Positions 55,896 through 64,000 of a stretch of DNA of 64,000 bases are shown one piece after another. The position numbers and the translations under genes are program-made. The notes beneath the pieces were generated by a model. That model was not told the origin of the DNA, did not search any database, and saw only the letters and a program-made list of their open reading frames with translations. The DNA comes from Spartobacteria bacterium (lineage in GTDB: Bacteria > Verrucomicrobiota > Verrucomicrobiia > Chthoniobacterales > Chthoniobacteraceae). Numbering within the stretch: position 1 is the first letter of the stretch; every line of letters begins with the position of its first letter. The stretch spans positions 62,001-126,000 of the forward strand of contig JAJPII010000010.1 of NCBI GenBank assembly GCA_021324825.1. The letters are read 5' to 3'.

Positions 55896-57776
55896 ATGCC
55901 TGCTCTCCTACCACTCTTTTGCTTCTTTGCCAGCCTCTTTGTCGCGCGCAAATTCCGAGGGTCCGGTTGGCGGGAAACGCTTCTGCTGGGCGCGCTGTTC
56001 TGGGGCGTCGCGGTGACGGTGATAACCGAATCCCTGAGTCGCTTCCGATGGCTGGATTTCCGGCCAATATTCTGCGCGTGGAGTTTCCTGTTGCTAATCC
56101 TGTTGCTCGTTGCGGGTTTCGGAAGACGCGGCGGGCCTTTCGCCGGCTGGAACGGCGTGTCGCGCTTTGAAGCGTGGCTGCTGGCGGGCGCGGCCCTCAT
56201 TGTTCTCGCGGTCGGCCTCACCGCTTTGATCTCTCCCCCCAACAGCAGGGACGCCATGACTTACCATTTGGGCAGGGTCATGCATTGGATGCAGAACAAA
56301 AGCGTCGCCTTCTACCCGACGCACATCCTCCGGCAGTTGCACCTGGCGCCATGGAGCGATTTCGCCATCCTGCAATTCCAGTTGCTTGCCGGGAACGACC
56401 GCCTGGCAAATTGCGTCGATTGGTTCAGCATGACGGGCTGCCTTGCGGGCGTGTCGCTCCTTGCGAGGGAACTGGGAGCCGCGCGGCGGGGCCAGGTTTT
56501 TGCCGCCGTGCTCTGCGCGACTCTCCCCGTCGGCATTCTTCAAGGTTCGGGCGCGCTCTCCGACTACGTCGTTTCCTTCTGGCTGGCATGCTTCGTCGTC
56601 TTCACCCTTCTTTACGCCAAGCGGGGCGGTTCCTTCTACGCGTTGGCTTGCGGAGCGGCGCTGGGCCTCGCACTCCTGACAAAAGCGACAGCCTATCTCT
56701 ACGCGGCTCCGTTCGTCGCATGGCTCGGGTTTTCCGCGCTCAAGTCCCGGAAATTTTCCCACCCGATTCTGATCGCCGCTGTCGCGTGTTGCATGAATCT
56801 CGGACACTACGCCCGCAACTATGAGCTGTGCGGAAAAATCCTCGGCCCGGGCCGGGAGCAACCCGCGAGTTATATCTACGCGAACGATCTATTTACTCCT
56901 TCGTCCCTCGCTTCCAATATCCTTCGCAATGTCAGCCTGCAGTTGGAGACGCGCTCATCGCGGGTAAATGACGCCCTGCGCGGCGCCGTGGTCCGGTTGC
57001 ACCGGATGATCGGGATTTCTCCGTCCGATCCGCGCACAACCTGGACGGGCGAGAAATACTATGTCCCCGAACTGATTTCCGACGAAGGCTATTCCGCCAA
57101 TCCGTTGCACTTCCTGCTTCTGTTAACGGCGATTTTCGCCTGCCGGCGCGGAAACCGGCTGGAGTTGATTTATATAGGATCGCTCCTCCTGGGGTTCCTG
57201 TTGTTCTGCGGCTATCTCCGATGGCAGCCGTGGCATAACCGCCTGCTCCTCCCGCTCTTCGTCCTCGCCGCGCCGTTCATCGGCCTGGAGCTTTCCCGAA
57301 CGCGGCATGCGGCGGCGGCGAATGCATGCATGGCGGCGCTGATCGTCCTCGCCGCACCCTGGGTATTGCGCAACAGAACCCGGCCCATGATAGGGAAGGG
57401 AAGTATTTTTCTTACGTCCAGGATGGATCAGTACTTCGCGGTCGAGCCGCCTTTGGACAAGCCCTATACGGAAGCCGCCGGCGTTCTCGCGCGTTTTCCG
57501 AACGTCGGCCTTCTCCTGGGACAGGACAATCTGGAATATCCGCTTTGGGTCCTGCTGCGCCGCGCGGAGCCGGGCTCCTTCCATCTGGAGCACGTGAATG
57601 TGACGAACATCTCGAACCGGGAATATCGCGGCAAGCCGGAGGTGGACGCGATCTTCGCCGTCTATGCCGGCCCGCCTCCCCGCTCGGTCACGGTCGGGAA
57701 CATTGCTTATTCGATCAAATGGTCGCGGGAGCCCGTCAGCGTTTATATCCGCGAACCCGCGCAACCTTCGCCTTGA
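55896..57776 (+). CDS. Large polytopic membrane protein, GT-C-like
   Basis: A 626-residue protein with about 12 hydrophobic helices and a soluble C-terminal part of about 120 residues. A loop after the third or fourth helix reads [20 protein letters not shown], with the Asp expected in GT-C enzymes and a pattern seen in uncharacterised glycosyltransferase-39-like proteins. GC and codon use are slightly more relaxed than nearby genes. It is 55 bp before gmd, in the same orientation, suggesting a surface-glycan role. Confidence 0.65.
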   Translation: MPALLPLFCFFASLFVARKFRGSGWRETLLLGALFWGVAVTVITESLSRFRWLDFRPIFCAWSFLLLILLLVAGFGRRGGPFAGWNGVSRFEAWLLAGAALIVLAVGLTALISPPNSRDAMTYHLGRVMHWMQNKSVAFYPTHILRQLHLAPWSDFAILQFQLLAGNDRLANCVDWFSMTGCLAGVSLLARELGAARRGQVFAAVLCATLPVGILQGSGALSDYVVSFWLACFVVFTLLYAKRGGSFYALACGAALGLALLTKATAYLYAAPFVAWLGFSALKSRKFSHPILIAAVACCMNLGHYARNYELCGKILGPGREQPASYIYANDLFTPSSLASNILRNVSLQLETRSSRVNDALRGAVVRLHRMIGISPSDPRTTWTGEKYYVPELISDEGYSANPLHFLLLLTAIFACRRGNRLELIYIGSLLLGFLLFCGYLRWQPWHNRLLLPLFVLAAPFIGLELSRTRHAAAANACMAALIVLAAPWVLRNRTRPMIGKGSIFLTSRMDQYFAVEPPLDKPYTEAAGVLARFPNVGLLLGQDNLEYPLWVLLRRAEPGSFHLEHVNVTNISNREYRGKPEVDAIFAVYAGPPPRSVTVGNIAYSIKWSREPVSVYIREPAQPSP

Positions 57777-57831
57777 CCTTGGAGGCGAACCCGGGCGAAT
57801 GTGGCCGTCCACAAAACCGAGAGTTCCATCC

Positions 57832-58854
57832 ATGAAGAAAGCACTCATCACCGGCATCACGGGGCAAGACGGCTCCTATCTCGCGGAGCTTCTGTTGAAA
57901 AAGGGGTACGAAGTTCACGGCATCATACGGCGGGCGAGCACCTTCAACACCTCCCGCATCGACCACCTCTACCTCGACCCGCACATCCACGGGGTGCATC
58001 TCTTTCTGCACTACGGCGACCTCGCCGATTCGGTGAACCTGGTGAAGTTGATCTATGACTTGAAGCCGGATGAAATCTACCACCTCGGCGCGCAAAGCCA
58101 CGTGCGCGTGAGCTTCGACATCCCCGAATACACGGGCGACGTCACGGGCCTCGGGACGATCCGCATCCTCGAAGCGATACGGGAGACGGGGGTGAAGACG
58201 CGCTTTTACCAGGCCTCCAGCAGCGAGCTTTACGGCAAGGTGCAGGCCGTGCCGCAGACGGAGACGACGCCCTTCTGGCCGCGCAGCCCCTACGCGGTGG
58301 CGAAGCTCTACGCCTACTGGGCCACCGTCAACTACCGCGAGAGCTACGGCATGTTCGCCTGCAACGGCATCCTCTTCAACCACGAGAGCCCGCGCCGGGG
58401 AGAGACCTTTGTCACGCGGAAAGTCACGCGCGCCGTCGCCCGCATCAAGAAGGGCCTGCAAAAGGAACTCTTCCTGGGGAACCTGGAATCCAAGCGCGAC
58501 TGGGGGTACGCGCCCGAATACGTCGAAGGGATGTGGCGCATGCTCCAGCAGGACGCCGCGGAAGATTACGTGCTCGCGACCAACGAGACCCACAGCATCC
58601 AGGAACTGGTGGAAGCGGCCTTCGCCCACGCGGGCCTGGACTGGAAGCAATACGTCAAATACGACGCCCGCTACGAACGCCCGGCGGAAGTCGACCTGCT
58701 CATCGGCGACCCGGCGAAGGCGAAAGCCCAGCTCGGCTGGGAGCCGCACACCAAATTTGCGCAATTGGTGAAAATAATGGTCGACGCCGACATCGCGGCG
58801 CTGGAGGAAAACCCGTCCCTCCAGCCCGAAGGCAAACGGCCCAGCCCGCCGTAA
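57832..58854 (+). CDS. gmd: GDP-mannose 4,6-dehydratase
   Basis: A 340-residue SDR enzyme making GDP-4-keto-6-deoxymannose for fucose, rhamnose or perosamine pathways. The NADP site is [17 protein letters not shown] (about 6-22). The catalytic triad is Ser/Thr in QASSSELYG (about 125-133), Tyr in [10 protein letters not shown] (about 153) with Lys four residues later. Signature [13 protein letters not shown] is complete. The C-terminal Pro-rich tail is short. No downstream fcl/rmd gene is adjacent. Confidence 0.95.
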   Translation: MKKALITGITGQDGSYLAELLLKKGYEVHGIIRRASTFNTSRIDHLYLDPHIHGVHLFLHYGDLADSVNLVKLIYDLKPDEIYHLGAQSHVRVSFDIPEYTGDVTGLGTIRILEAIRETGVKTRFYQASSSELYGKVQAVPQTETTPFWPRSPYAVAKLYAYWATVNYRESYGMFACNGILFNHESPRRGETFVTRKVTRAVARIKKGLQKELFLGNLESKRDWGYAPEYVEGMWRMLQQDAAEDYVLATNETHSIQELVEAAFAHAGLDWKQYVKYDARYERPAEVDLLIGDPAKAKAQLGWEPHTKFAQLVKIMVDADIAALEENPSLQPEGKRPSPP

Positions 58855-58927
58855 GCGCCCCCCGCCTCCGGCGCTCTCCACAAGCGCCTTCTTGCGTTCT
58901 TCCGGACGAGGAATCCGTGCTTCCTGG

Positions 58928-59719
58928 TCACAACGGCTCGGTCGCGGTGGACTGCCGGCCGGGCAGATGCCGGGTGCAGTATTCGGCGCCGTCCTTCGCC
59001 ACGCGAAAGTCAAGGTCGGGGCTGGTCAGTTCGGTTTCCTTGCAGACCGCGCAATGGTGCAGCGGCTCGTCCTCCGGCACGGATTGCCGGGCGAATTCCT
59101 GACGGCGCGAAACCACGGCCTGCCGGTGGCGGATATTATAAAGCAGCCGCGGCCCGAAGAAGAAGAGGTAGTTCGCGAAGGAGACGAGGATCGCCATCTT
59201 CCCCTGCACCCCGCTCTGCATAAACACGCCGACCAGGAGGACAAAACTGACGAGGGCGATCCACTTGATCTTAACCGGGATGATGAAAAAGAGGTAGATG
59301 ATCTCGTCCGGGAACATGGTGCCGAACGCAAAGAGGATGGAGAGGTTCAGGAAGAAATCCATCCAATGGCCGCCGAAGAAAAACGCCGCGACGGTGCAGC
59401 CCGCCATGCCGCAGAGGTAGAAGAGGTTCAGCTTGAACGCGCCCCAGGCCTGTTCGAGGCCCTCGCCCATGTACCACAGGAACATCAGCGCGAAAAAGAG
59501 ACCTAGGACGCCGAACGCGGGCGGTATGAAGATATACGTGAAGAGCCTCCAGACCTGGCCGTGCCGTATCTGGTCGGGGTCCAGCCGCAGGAATTCGATA
59601 TAGCCGGGGTTCGAAAGCCAGAGGAGGTACGTGAGCGCGTTGAAAGCAACGACGACCCGGATTATCCCCGGGATTGCCAGGTGCTTGTATTTTGCCTCGA
59701 GCGAATCGATCCACTTCAT
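58928..59719 (-). CDS. Rhomboid-like membrane protein with zinc-ribbon-like tail, probably non-proteolytic
   Basis: A 263-residue protein with about six hydrophobic helices (20-200) in rhomboid arrangement; the L1-type loop and the GHWMDFF region are recognisable. The GxSG serine motif is absent, so a pseudoprotease is likely. The C-terminal tail has HHCAVCKET and a later CTRH, which could bind zinc. The ATG at 59719 starts the domain; the longer open frame upstream is a shadow of the PBP gene. Divergent from the PBP2-like gene. Confidence 0.75.
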   Translation of the reverse strand: MKWIDSLEAKYKHLAIPGIIRVVVAFNALTYLLWLSNPGYIEFLRLDPDQIRHGQVWRLFTYIFIPPAFGVLGLFFALMFLWYMGEGLEQAWGAFKLNLFYLCGMAGCTVAAFFFGGHWMDFFLNLSILFAFGTMFPDEIIYLFFIIPVKIKWIALVSFVLLVGVFMQSGVQGKMAILVSFANYLFFFGPRLLYNIRHRQAVVSRRQEFARQSVPEDEPLHHCAVCKETELTSPDLDFRVAKDGAEYCTRHLPGRQSTATEPL

Positions 59720-59794
59720 AACGCGAAGCAGGAACAAAGACGGTGTTGACCCGAAAATCAAACGCGCTCTTTTTGCTCGACGCATTCGGCGGCT

Positions 59795-61786
59795 GTGAAA
59801 ACATCGGGGGAAATGCCCTCCCGACTCGCGCGAGCGGCGCTGCTGGCGCTCGGCTTCCCGCTCATCCCCTGCCTCAAAGCGCAGGATAACTCGCCCGCGC
59901 CCGCCGCTGTCACCGCGCCAAGCTGGGAGACGCAGAGGCAGGCGCGCACGTACCTGCTGGACATCCCCGCGCCCCGCGGCCTGATAACGGACGGCAAGGG
60001 AACCCCTCTGGCGCAGACGCGCGTCGGCTACAACCTGGCCCTGGAATTTCCCGGGCCGGACGAAACCGACACCGCTCTCCTCATCTTCGCGCACGAAACG
60101 ATGGAGGCCGTCCGCAAAGTCGTGGACCGCCCGTTCATCGTAAGCGACGCCCAAATCCTTAAACACTACCGCAACCGGGGTCTCCTGCCGCTGGATATCG
60201 TGCGCGATCTCCCGCCATCCGGCGTGGAGGCGATCCAGCAGGCCGCGATCCCACATATAACCCTGCACCCGGTTTACCAACGCTTCTATCCGAACGGCCC
60301 GCTGGCCGGCGCGGTTATCGGCTACGCGGGCAAGTCCGGGCGCGCGCTGGACGGGCCGATCCAGAACAACGAACTGCTCTGGCCGGAGGCGGAGGGCCGC
60401 GAAGGCATCGAGCAAGCCTTCAACGCCCAGTTGACCGGCAAGGTGGGGCAGATGAACCTCGCCTTCGACGCGAACGGGATTAAGACCGGCGAGAAAATCG
60501 TCCTGCCGCCGCAGCCCGGCTACAACGTCATCACCACCCTCGACGCCGACATCCAGCGCATGGCCGAACAGGCGCTGGAGAAGGGCGCCAAGCGCGGCGC
60601 GGTCGTCATCCTCGACCCCAACAACGGCGACGTGCTGGCCCTTGCCTCCTGGCCGACGTTCAACCCCAACGTCTTCGTGCCCGCGATATCGCCGGAAGCT
60701 TTCAAGGCCCTCGCGAACGACCCGAACATCCCCCTGCTCCCGCGCGCTTACCGCTCCGCCTACCCCCCCGGCTCGACATTCAAGGTCATCGTCGGCCTCG
60801 CGGCCCTGGAGTCCGGCGCGATAAAGCCGGACAGCGAATTCAGTTGCCCCGCCGCGCTGCAAGTCGGCAACCGCACCTTCCACAACTGGAAAAAGACCGG
60901 CGCGGGCATGCTGAACTTCGTCGAGGCGCTCACCCAGTCGTGCGACACCTATTTCTACCAGGTCGGCATCAAGACCGGCAGCAAACCGATCGACGAATGG
61001 GCCGTGAAAGCCGGTCTCGGCGCCAAGACGGGCATCCCCATCTTCGGCGAGGCGGAAGGCCGCGTGCCGACCGACGAATACATGGAGAAAGTCTATGGCC
61101 GCAAACTCCTGAACGGCGACATCGCCAACCTCGCCATCGGCCAGGGCGACCTCCTGGTAACCCCCTTGCAATTGGCGCAGGCGATGGGCGCAATAGGCAA
61201 CGGCGGCGCCCTTTACCAAACCCGGCTCGTCCGCCAGGTCCAAACCCTCGACAGCCGGGTCGTGACCGCCTACGAAGTCCGGTTAAAGGGAAATCTTGAT
61301 ATAAAGCCGGAAATCCTGGCCCAGATAAAAAAAGGAATGGTGGGAGTCGTCTCCGGCCGCAATGGCACGGCCTCGGCGGCGCGGATCGACAACGTAAGCG
61401 TGGCGGGCAAGACCGGCACCGCGCAATGGGGCCCCAAGAACCACGAACGCACCGCCGCGTGGTTCGCCGGATTCGCCCCCGCCGACAAGCCGAAATACGC
61501 CTTCGCCGCGCTGTATGAAGGCGCCGCGGGTTTAAGCGACGTGCATGGAGGCGTCTATGCGGCGCCGCTGGTGGCGAAGGTGCTGCGCGAACTTTTCAAG
61601 GATCAATCCAAAACCAAGCCTGATAAGAAAAAGAAGGGCAGGAAAGGCGCCGACGCAACGCCTGCTGAAACTCCCCCCGACGAAACGCCCGTAAAGCGGG
61701 CTGAACCCGTCGAGACGCCTGCTCCTCCGCCCCCGCCCTCCGTGGACACGCCGCCGCCCGCGCCCGACTCTATCGACGTGCGGTAG
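59795..61786 (+). CDS. mrdA: PBP2-like transpeptidase
   Basis: A 663-residue class B penicillin-binding protein. The transpeptidase motifs are SxxK in PPGSTFKVIVG (about 329), SxN as SCD (about 388) and KTG in AGKTGTAQWG (about 533). The dimerisation domain has LDIPAPRGLITDG near residue 54. The N-terminus looks like a short signal peptide (LARAALLALGF) rather than a full anchor. A Lys-rich then Pro/Thr-rich tail follows residue 600. It starts at GTG 59795; an ATG at 59813 is also possible. Involved in cell-wall elongation by family. Confidence 0.9.
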   Translation: MKTSGEMPSRLARAALLALGFPLIPCLKAQDNSPAPAAVTAPSWETQRQARTYLLDIPAPRGLITDGKGTPLAQTRVGYNLALEFPGPDETDTALLIFAHETMEAVRKVVDRPFIVSDAQILKHYRNRGLLPLDIVRDLPPSGVEAIQQAAIPHITLHPVYQRFYPNGPLAGAVIGYAGKSGRALDGPIQNNELLWPEAEGREGIEQAFNAQLTGKVGQMNLAFDANGIKTGEKIVLPPQPGYNVITTLDADIQRMAEQALEKGAKRGAVVILDPNNGDVLALASWPTFNPNVFVPAISPEAFKALANDPNIPLLPRAYRSAYPPGSTFKVIVGLAALESGAIKPDSEFSCPAALQVGNRTFHNWKKTGAGMLNFVEALTQSCDTYFYQVGIKTGSKPIDEWAVKAGLGAKTGIPIFGEAEGRVPTDEYMEKVYGRKLLNGDIANLAIGQGDLLVTPLQLAQAMGAIGNGGALYQTRLVRQVQTLDSRVVTAYEVRLKGNLDIKPEILAQIKKGMVGVVSGRNGTASAARIDNVSVAGKTGTAQWGPKNHERTAAWFAGFAPADKPKYAFAALYEGAAGLSDVHGGVYAAPLVAKVLRELFKDQSKTKPDKKKKGRKGADATPAETPPDETPVKRAEPVETPAPPPPPSVDTPPPAPDSIDVR

Positions 61787-61833
61787 CGCTCTCCCCTGGC
61801 ATGACCCCTGCTGCTTTTCGCCGGTGGATTCAT

Positions 61834-62004
61834 ATGAAATACGTCACAGTCATCGCGCTCCTCGGGGCCGCCTATTTTATCTACGCGCCCGCGAAAAAAG
61901 CCGCGCCGGTCGCCCCGCGGCCCTCGTCCGATTTCCTGAAACGCCCGCTGGATCGCACGCATGAAGTCCTCGACCAGGTTCGCAAGCAGGACAAGAATTT
62001 CTAG
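61834..62004 (+). CDS. Small single-helix membrane protein
   Basis: A 56-residue protein with one N-terminal hydrophobic helix (YVTVIALLGAAYFIYAP) and a charged C-terminus. ATG 61834 has GGTGGA about 5 bp upstream; an ATG at 61801 would add 11 residues. It follows the PBP2-like gene by 47 bp. It may be a small accessory of cell-wall synthesis, but nothing shows this beyond position. Confidence 0.5.
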   Translation: MKYVTVIALLGAAYFIYAPAKKAAPVAPRPSSDFLKRPLDRTHEVLDQVRKQDKNF

Positions 62005-62052
62005 CCCTTGAAACATCCCCCGCCCTCCGATACCTTCGACGTTTCCGCGAAG

Positions 62053-62124
62053 GCCAGGGTAGCTCAGTGGTAGAGCAGGGGACTCATAAGCCCTTGGTCG
62101 GGAGTTCAACTCTCCCCCCTGGCA
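62053..62124 (+). tRNA. tRNA-Met (anticodon CAU)
   Basis: A complete cloverleaf: acceptor GCCAGGG with CCCTGGC, D-stem GCTC/GAGC, anticodon loop CTCATAA (anticodon CAT), T-arm GGGAG-TTCAACT-CTCCC. CCA is not encoded. The G1-C72 pair argues against an initiator. It is elongator Met or the lysidine-type Ile. The closing pair of the anticodon stem (31-39) is A-G. Confidence 0.93.
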
Positions 62125-62189
62125 CTTGTCGCGGCGGCTCGCGTTTTCCCCGCTCGACTTTTGCCGGACAAGGTTCTTAATCTGCGCCT

Positions 62190-62864
62190 ATGTTTTCCCC
62201 GGAGGAGTATCTCGACCTCGACCATACCGACCACCGCAAGTTGTTCGAGAACGTCACTTATGTCTGGGACGCCTTGAAGCAGGTCGCCAGCTACCTCCAG
62301 TTCCGCCTGAAGCCCGCCATCGAGGGACGCATGATCGGCAAGCCGTTCATCAGCGGCGCGGTCTTCGTCGGCCGGGGCACGACGGTCGAACAGGGGGCGA
62401 TGATCAAGGGCCCCGCCTGGATCGGCGAAGATTGCGAAGTCCGCAACGGCTGCTACATCCGCGAAAATGTCGTTGTCGGCAACGGCGTCGTCCTGGGCAA
62501 CTCGTGCGAATTCAAGAACTGCATCATCCTCGACGAGGCGGAAGTGCCGCACTTCAGCTACGTGGGCGATTCGATCCTGGGATTCAAGAGCCATCTCGGC
62601 GCGGGCGCCATCCTGTCAAATGTGCGGCTGGACCGCGGCGAAGTCGTCGTCCGCGGGCAGAGCACCGCCATTGCGACCGGCCTCAGAAAATTTGGAGCCA
62701 TCCTCGGCGACCGCGCCGAGATCGGTTGCAACGCCGTGCTCAGCCCCGGTTCCCTTGTGGGACGCAACACGCTCATCCATCCCGGCACGCAATTCCGGGG
62801 GATCGTCCCGGCGAACAGCGTCGTAAAAAACCAGCGGGCCTTGGAAATCGTTCCCCGGGCTTGA
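62190..62864 (+). CDS. Left-handed beta-helix (hexapeptide) transferase-like protein
   Basis: A 224-residue protein with many hexapeptide-type repeats (IGEDCEVRNGCYIRENVVVGNGVVLGN). An N-terminal helical segment of about 45 residues precedes the helix. This matches the GlmU C-terminal-like proteins of sugar nucleotidyl/acyltransferase families; a loop VRLDRGEVVVRG recalls the active-site loop of acetyltransferases. No uridylyltransferase domain is present. It is downstream of the tRNA and 34 bp before the TPR gene. Confidence 0.8.
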   Translation: MFSPEEYLDLDHTDHRKLFENVTYVWDALKQVASYLQFRLKPAIEGRMIGKPFISGAVFVGRGTTVEQGAMIKGPAWIGEDCEVRNGCYIRENVVVGNGVVLGNSCEFKNCIILDEAEVPHFSYVGDSILGFKSHLGAGAILSNVRLDRGEVVVRGQSTAIATGLRKFGAILGDRAEIGCNAVLSPGSLVGRNTLIHPGTQFRGIVPANSVVKNQRALEIVPRA

Positions 62865-62898
62865 GATTTGCGAATTGCGCGATAAGGTTCCCTTCCCC

Positions 62899-63513
62899 AT
62901 GCCAGTCCCTGCCACGGAAGTCATCCCCACGGGCGGTTTCGACCCCCTGTTTTTTTGGGATCAGCACAAGAAGCAGATCGTCGCGTATGCCGCGATCCTC
63001 CTTGCCGGCGCGCTCATCTTCGGCCTGCACGAATTGCGCGACCAGCGGAAGGCCGAGCAGGCGCAGGAACTCTATGCCCGGGCCGACACGGAGCAGGAAT
63101 ACCGGCGGATCATCCAGGACTATCCGCTCTCCGTCGAAGCCGGGAACGCCAGCCTGCTGCTCGCCGAGAAGCTGCGGCTGGAAAAGAAATACGACGGCTC
63201 GATAGCCGCCCTGCGCGAGTTCATCGCGCGGCAGCCCGACCATCCGCTCATCGACGGGGCCACGCTGGGCATCGGCGCCGCGCTCGAGGCGCAAGGCCAG
63301 GCCGACAAGGCTCTCGACGAGTACCAGCGGGTCCTCTCGCGCTACAGCGACCGCTACAGCGCGCCGCTTGCGCAGATGGCGCGCGCGAATCTCCTGCGCA
63401 GCCGGGGCAATCTGGAGGAAGCCCGGCGCGCCTACGAAAACGTGCAGGCGCAGTTCCCCGAGAGCCTCTTCGCGCAACAAGCTCTCCAGGAAGCGAAGCT
63501 GCTGAAGAAGTAG
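62899..63513 (+). CDS. Membrane-anchored TPR protein, YfgM-like layout
   Basis: A 204-residue protein: N-terminal cytoplasmic segment, one membrane helix (about 28-48, YAAILLAGALIFGL), then four TPR-like repeats ending QFPESLFAQQALQEAKLL. ATG 62899 is preferred over TTG 62875. The layout matches YfgM-type helpers of the Sec translocon, but that is inference. It follows the acyltransferase-like gene in the same direction and faces the bactofilin gene convergently (2 bp apart). Confidence 0.7.
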   Translation: MPVPATEVIPTGGFDPLFFWDQHKKQIVAYAAILLAGALIFGLHELRDQRKAEQAQELYARADTEQEYRRIIQDYPLSVEAGNASLLLAEKLRLEKKYDGSIAALREFIARQPDHPLIDGATLGIGAALEAQGQADKALDEYQRVLSRYSDRYSAPLAQMARANLLRSRGNLEEARRAYENVQAQFPESLFAQQALQEAKLLKK

Positions 63514-63514
63514 C

Positions 63515-64000
63515 CTACCCGGCCTGGCCGAATTCTTCCAGCGAAGCGTCCGGCTGCGCTTCCTCCTCGGTCAGCAACTCGGGCTGCAACATCTCCTGGC
63601 CGCCGATGTAAAGCTCTCCGTGGAAGATGCCGCCCTCCTCGACGGTGATTGACTTCGCATAGACCGTTCCTTCCAGCGCGCCGTGTTTGCCGATGGCGAC
63701 GCTGCCCGCGTTGATGCGCGCCGAGACTCTGCCGTGGATCGTCGCGCCGCCGACCTTCAACGGCCGCACGAATTCGACGTCGGAGCCTTTTTCAATCAAC
63801 AGATAATGCGACTGGACGGCGCCAAAGACCTGCCCCTTTAGTTTAACGCTCGTTATACCGGTGCAGGAAAGGTTGCCGAGCATCCTCCCCTGGATCTGCG
63901 CGCCGCCGCACAGGACTTTGGCGCTGGTGAGATTCCCCTTCGGCGCGATGTGGACGGAGCCTTGCGTCTGGATGTTGCGGGCGAACCCCGCGGTTATCTT
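63515..64000 (-). CDS. Bactofilin-type polymer-forming protein (partial, N-terminus beyond right edge)
   Basis: The last 161 residues of a bactofilin. Repeating beta-helix strands of the DUF583 core are clear: VHIAPKGNLTSAKVLCGGAQ, then INAGSVAIGKHGALEGTVYA and VEEGGIFHGELYIGG. The frame is open to the window edge with no start in a plausible place, so the gene begins outside. A short Glu-rich C-terminal tail follows. Bactofilins form cell-shape filaments; proximity to PBP2-like and TPR genes fits that role. Confidence 0.85.
   Translation of the reverse strand, partial: KITAGFARNIQTQGSVHIAPKGNLTSAKVLCGGAQIQGRMLGNLSCTGITSVKLKGQVFGAVQSHYLLIEKGSDVEFVRPLKVGGATIHGRVSARINAGSVAIGKHGALEGTVYAKSITVEEGGIFHGELYIGGQEMLQPELLTEEEAQPDASLEEFGQAG

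Noticed and set aside
58854-58875. AGCGCC/GGCGCT hairpin after gmd as a terminator
   Set aside because: The stem is only 6 bp and no T-run follows on either strand.
62053-62124. Initiator tRNA
   Set aside because: Position 1-72 is a G-C pair, not the mismatch of bacterial initiators, and the three-GC anticodon stem signature is not at 29-31.

Overview
The window (about 62-63% GC) reads as a chromosome segment of a Gram-negative bacterium with a Verrucomicrobiota-like gene repertoire. The assignment rests on the company of genes (OpcA beside Zwf, a stand-alone OvoA-C-type methyltransferase, a DUF1802 protein, a rhomboid-like pseudoprotease, a bactofilin, a TreS-maltokinase fusion); no rRNA is present to confirm it.

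Layout. (1) 1-10142, minus strand: a tightly packed virion structural module of Mu/B3-like type (DUF935 portal, protease with a nested in-frame scaffold start, membrane-anchored decoration protein, major capsid protein, head-completion and tail proteins, appendage protein, large tail-hub-like protein that runs off the left edge). Its first gene begins 28 bp after the aroB stop codon, and no terminase, integrase, repressor or lysis gene is visible. (2) 10171-18330, minus strand: housekeeping run rlmI-like, gatB/yqeY-like, ispD, an M16 peptidase, tig, clpP, clpX, aroB. The phage-type module lies directly downstream in the same orientation. (3) 18403-24467: a thioredoxin-like ferredoxin and a small helical protein, then the phosphate module: phoB divergent from pstSCAB-phoU, with 11-bp-spaced PHO-box-like repeats between them. 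(4) 24654-33596: S41 protease Ctp, folP-cdaA-glmM (c-di-AMP synthesis coupled to GlmM, without a ybbR/cdaR gene), an M29-like aminopeptidase overlapping the OvoA-C-like methyltransferase, and zwf-opcA. (5) 33840-43646: class II aldolase, metallophosphoesterase, a hybrid histidine kinase divergent from a PhoR-like kinase, the TreS-maltokinase fusion, and a TMTC-like membrane protein. (6) 43643-53248: uvrA translationally coupled to a long TPR protein and then the TMTC-like protein, an orphan DHp-like mini-protein, DUF1802, PHP phosphoesterase, tyrS, a secreted hypothetical protein, NlpC/P60 hydrolase and a coupled 34-codon ORF. (7) 53272-64000: GT-C type membrane proteins, a secreted TIM-barrel-like protein, gmd, rhomboid-like protein, a PBP2-like transpeptidase, tRNA-Met(CAU), a left-handed beta-helix acyltransferase-like protein, a membrane TPR protein and a partial bactofilin.

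Between genes sits a family of short composite repeats (19083-19245, 24465-24586, about 33679-33773, 38730-38746). One end begins TAGAGC and supplies the stop codons of phoU, phoB and treS. The core is a REP-like palindrome, perfect over 27 bp per arm at 24505-24586. A diverged half-copy lies inside the phage protease/scaffold gene. The most unusual items are the terminase-less virion module abutting aroB, its membrane-anchored decoration protein, and this stop-codon-associated repeat family.
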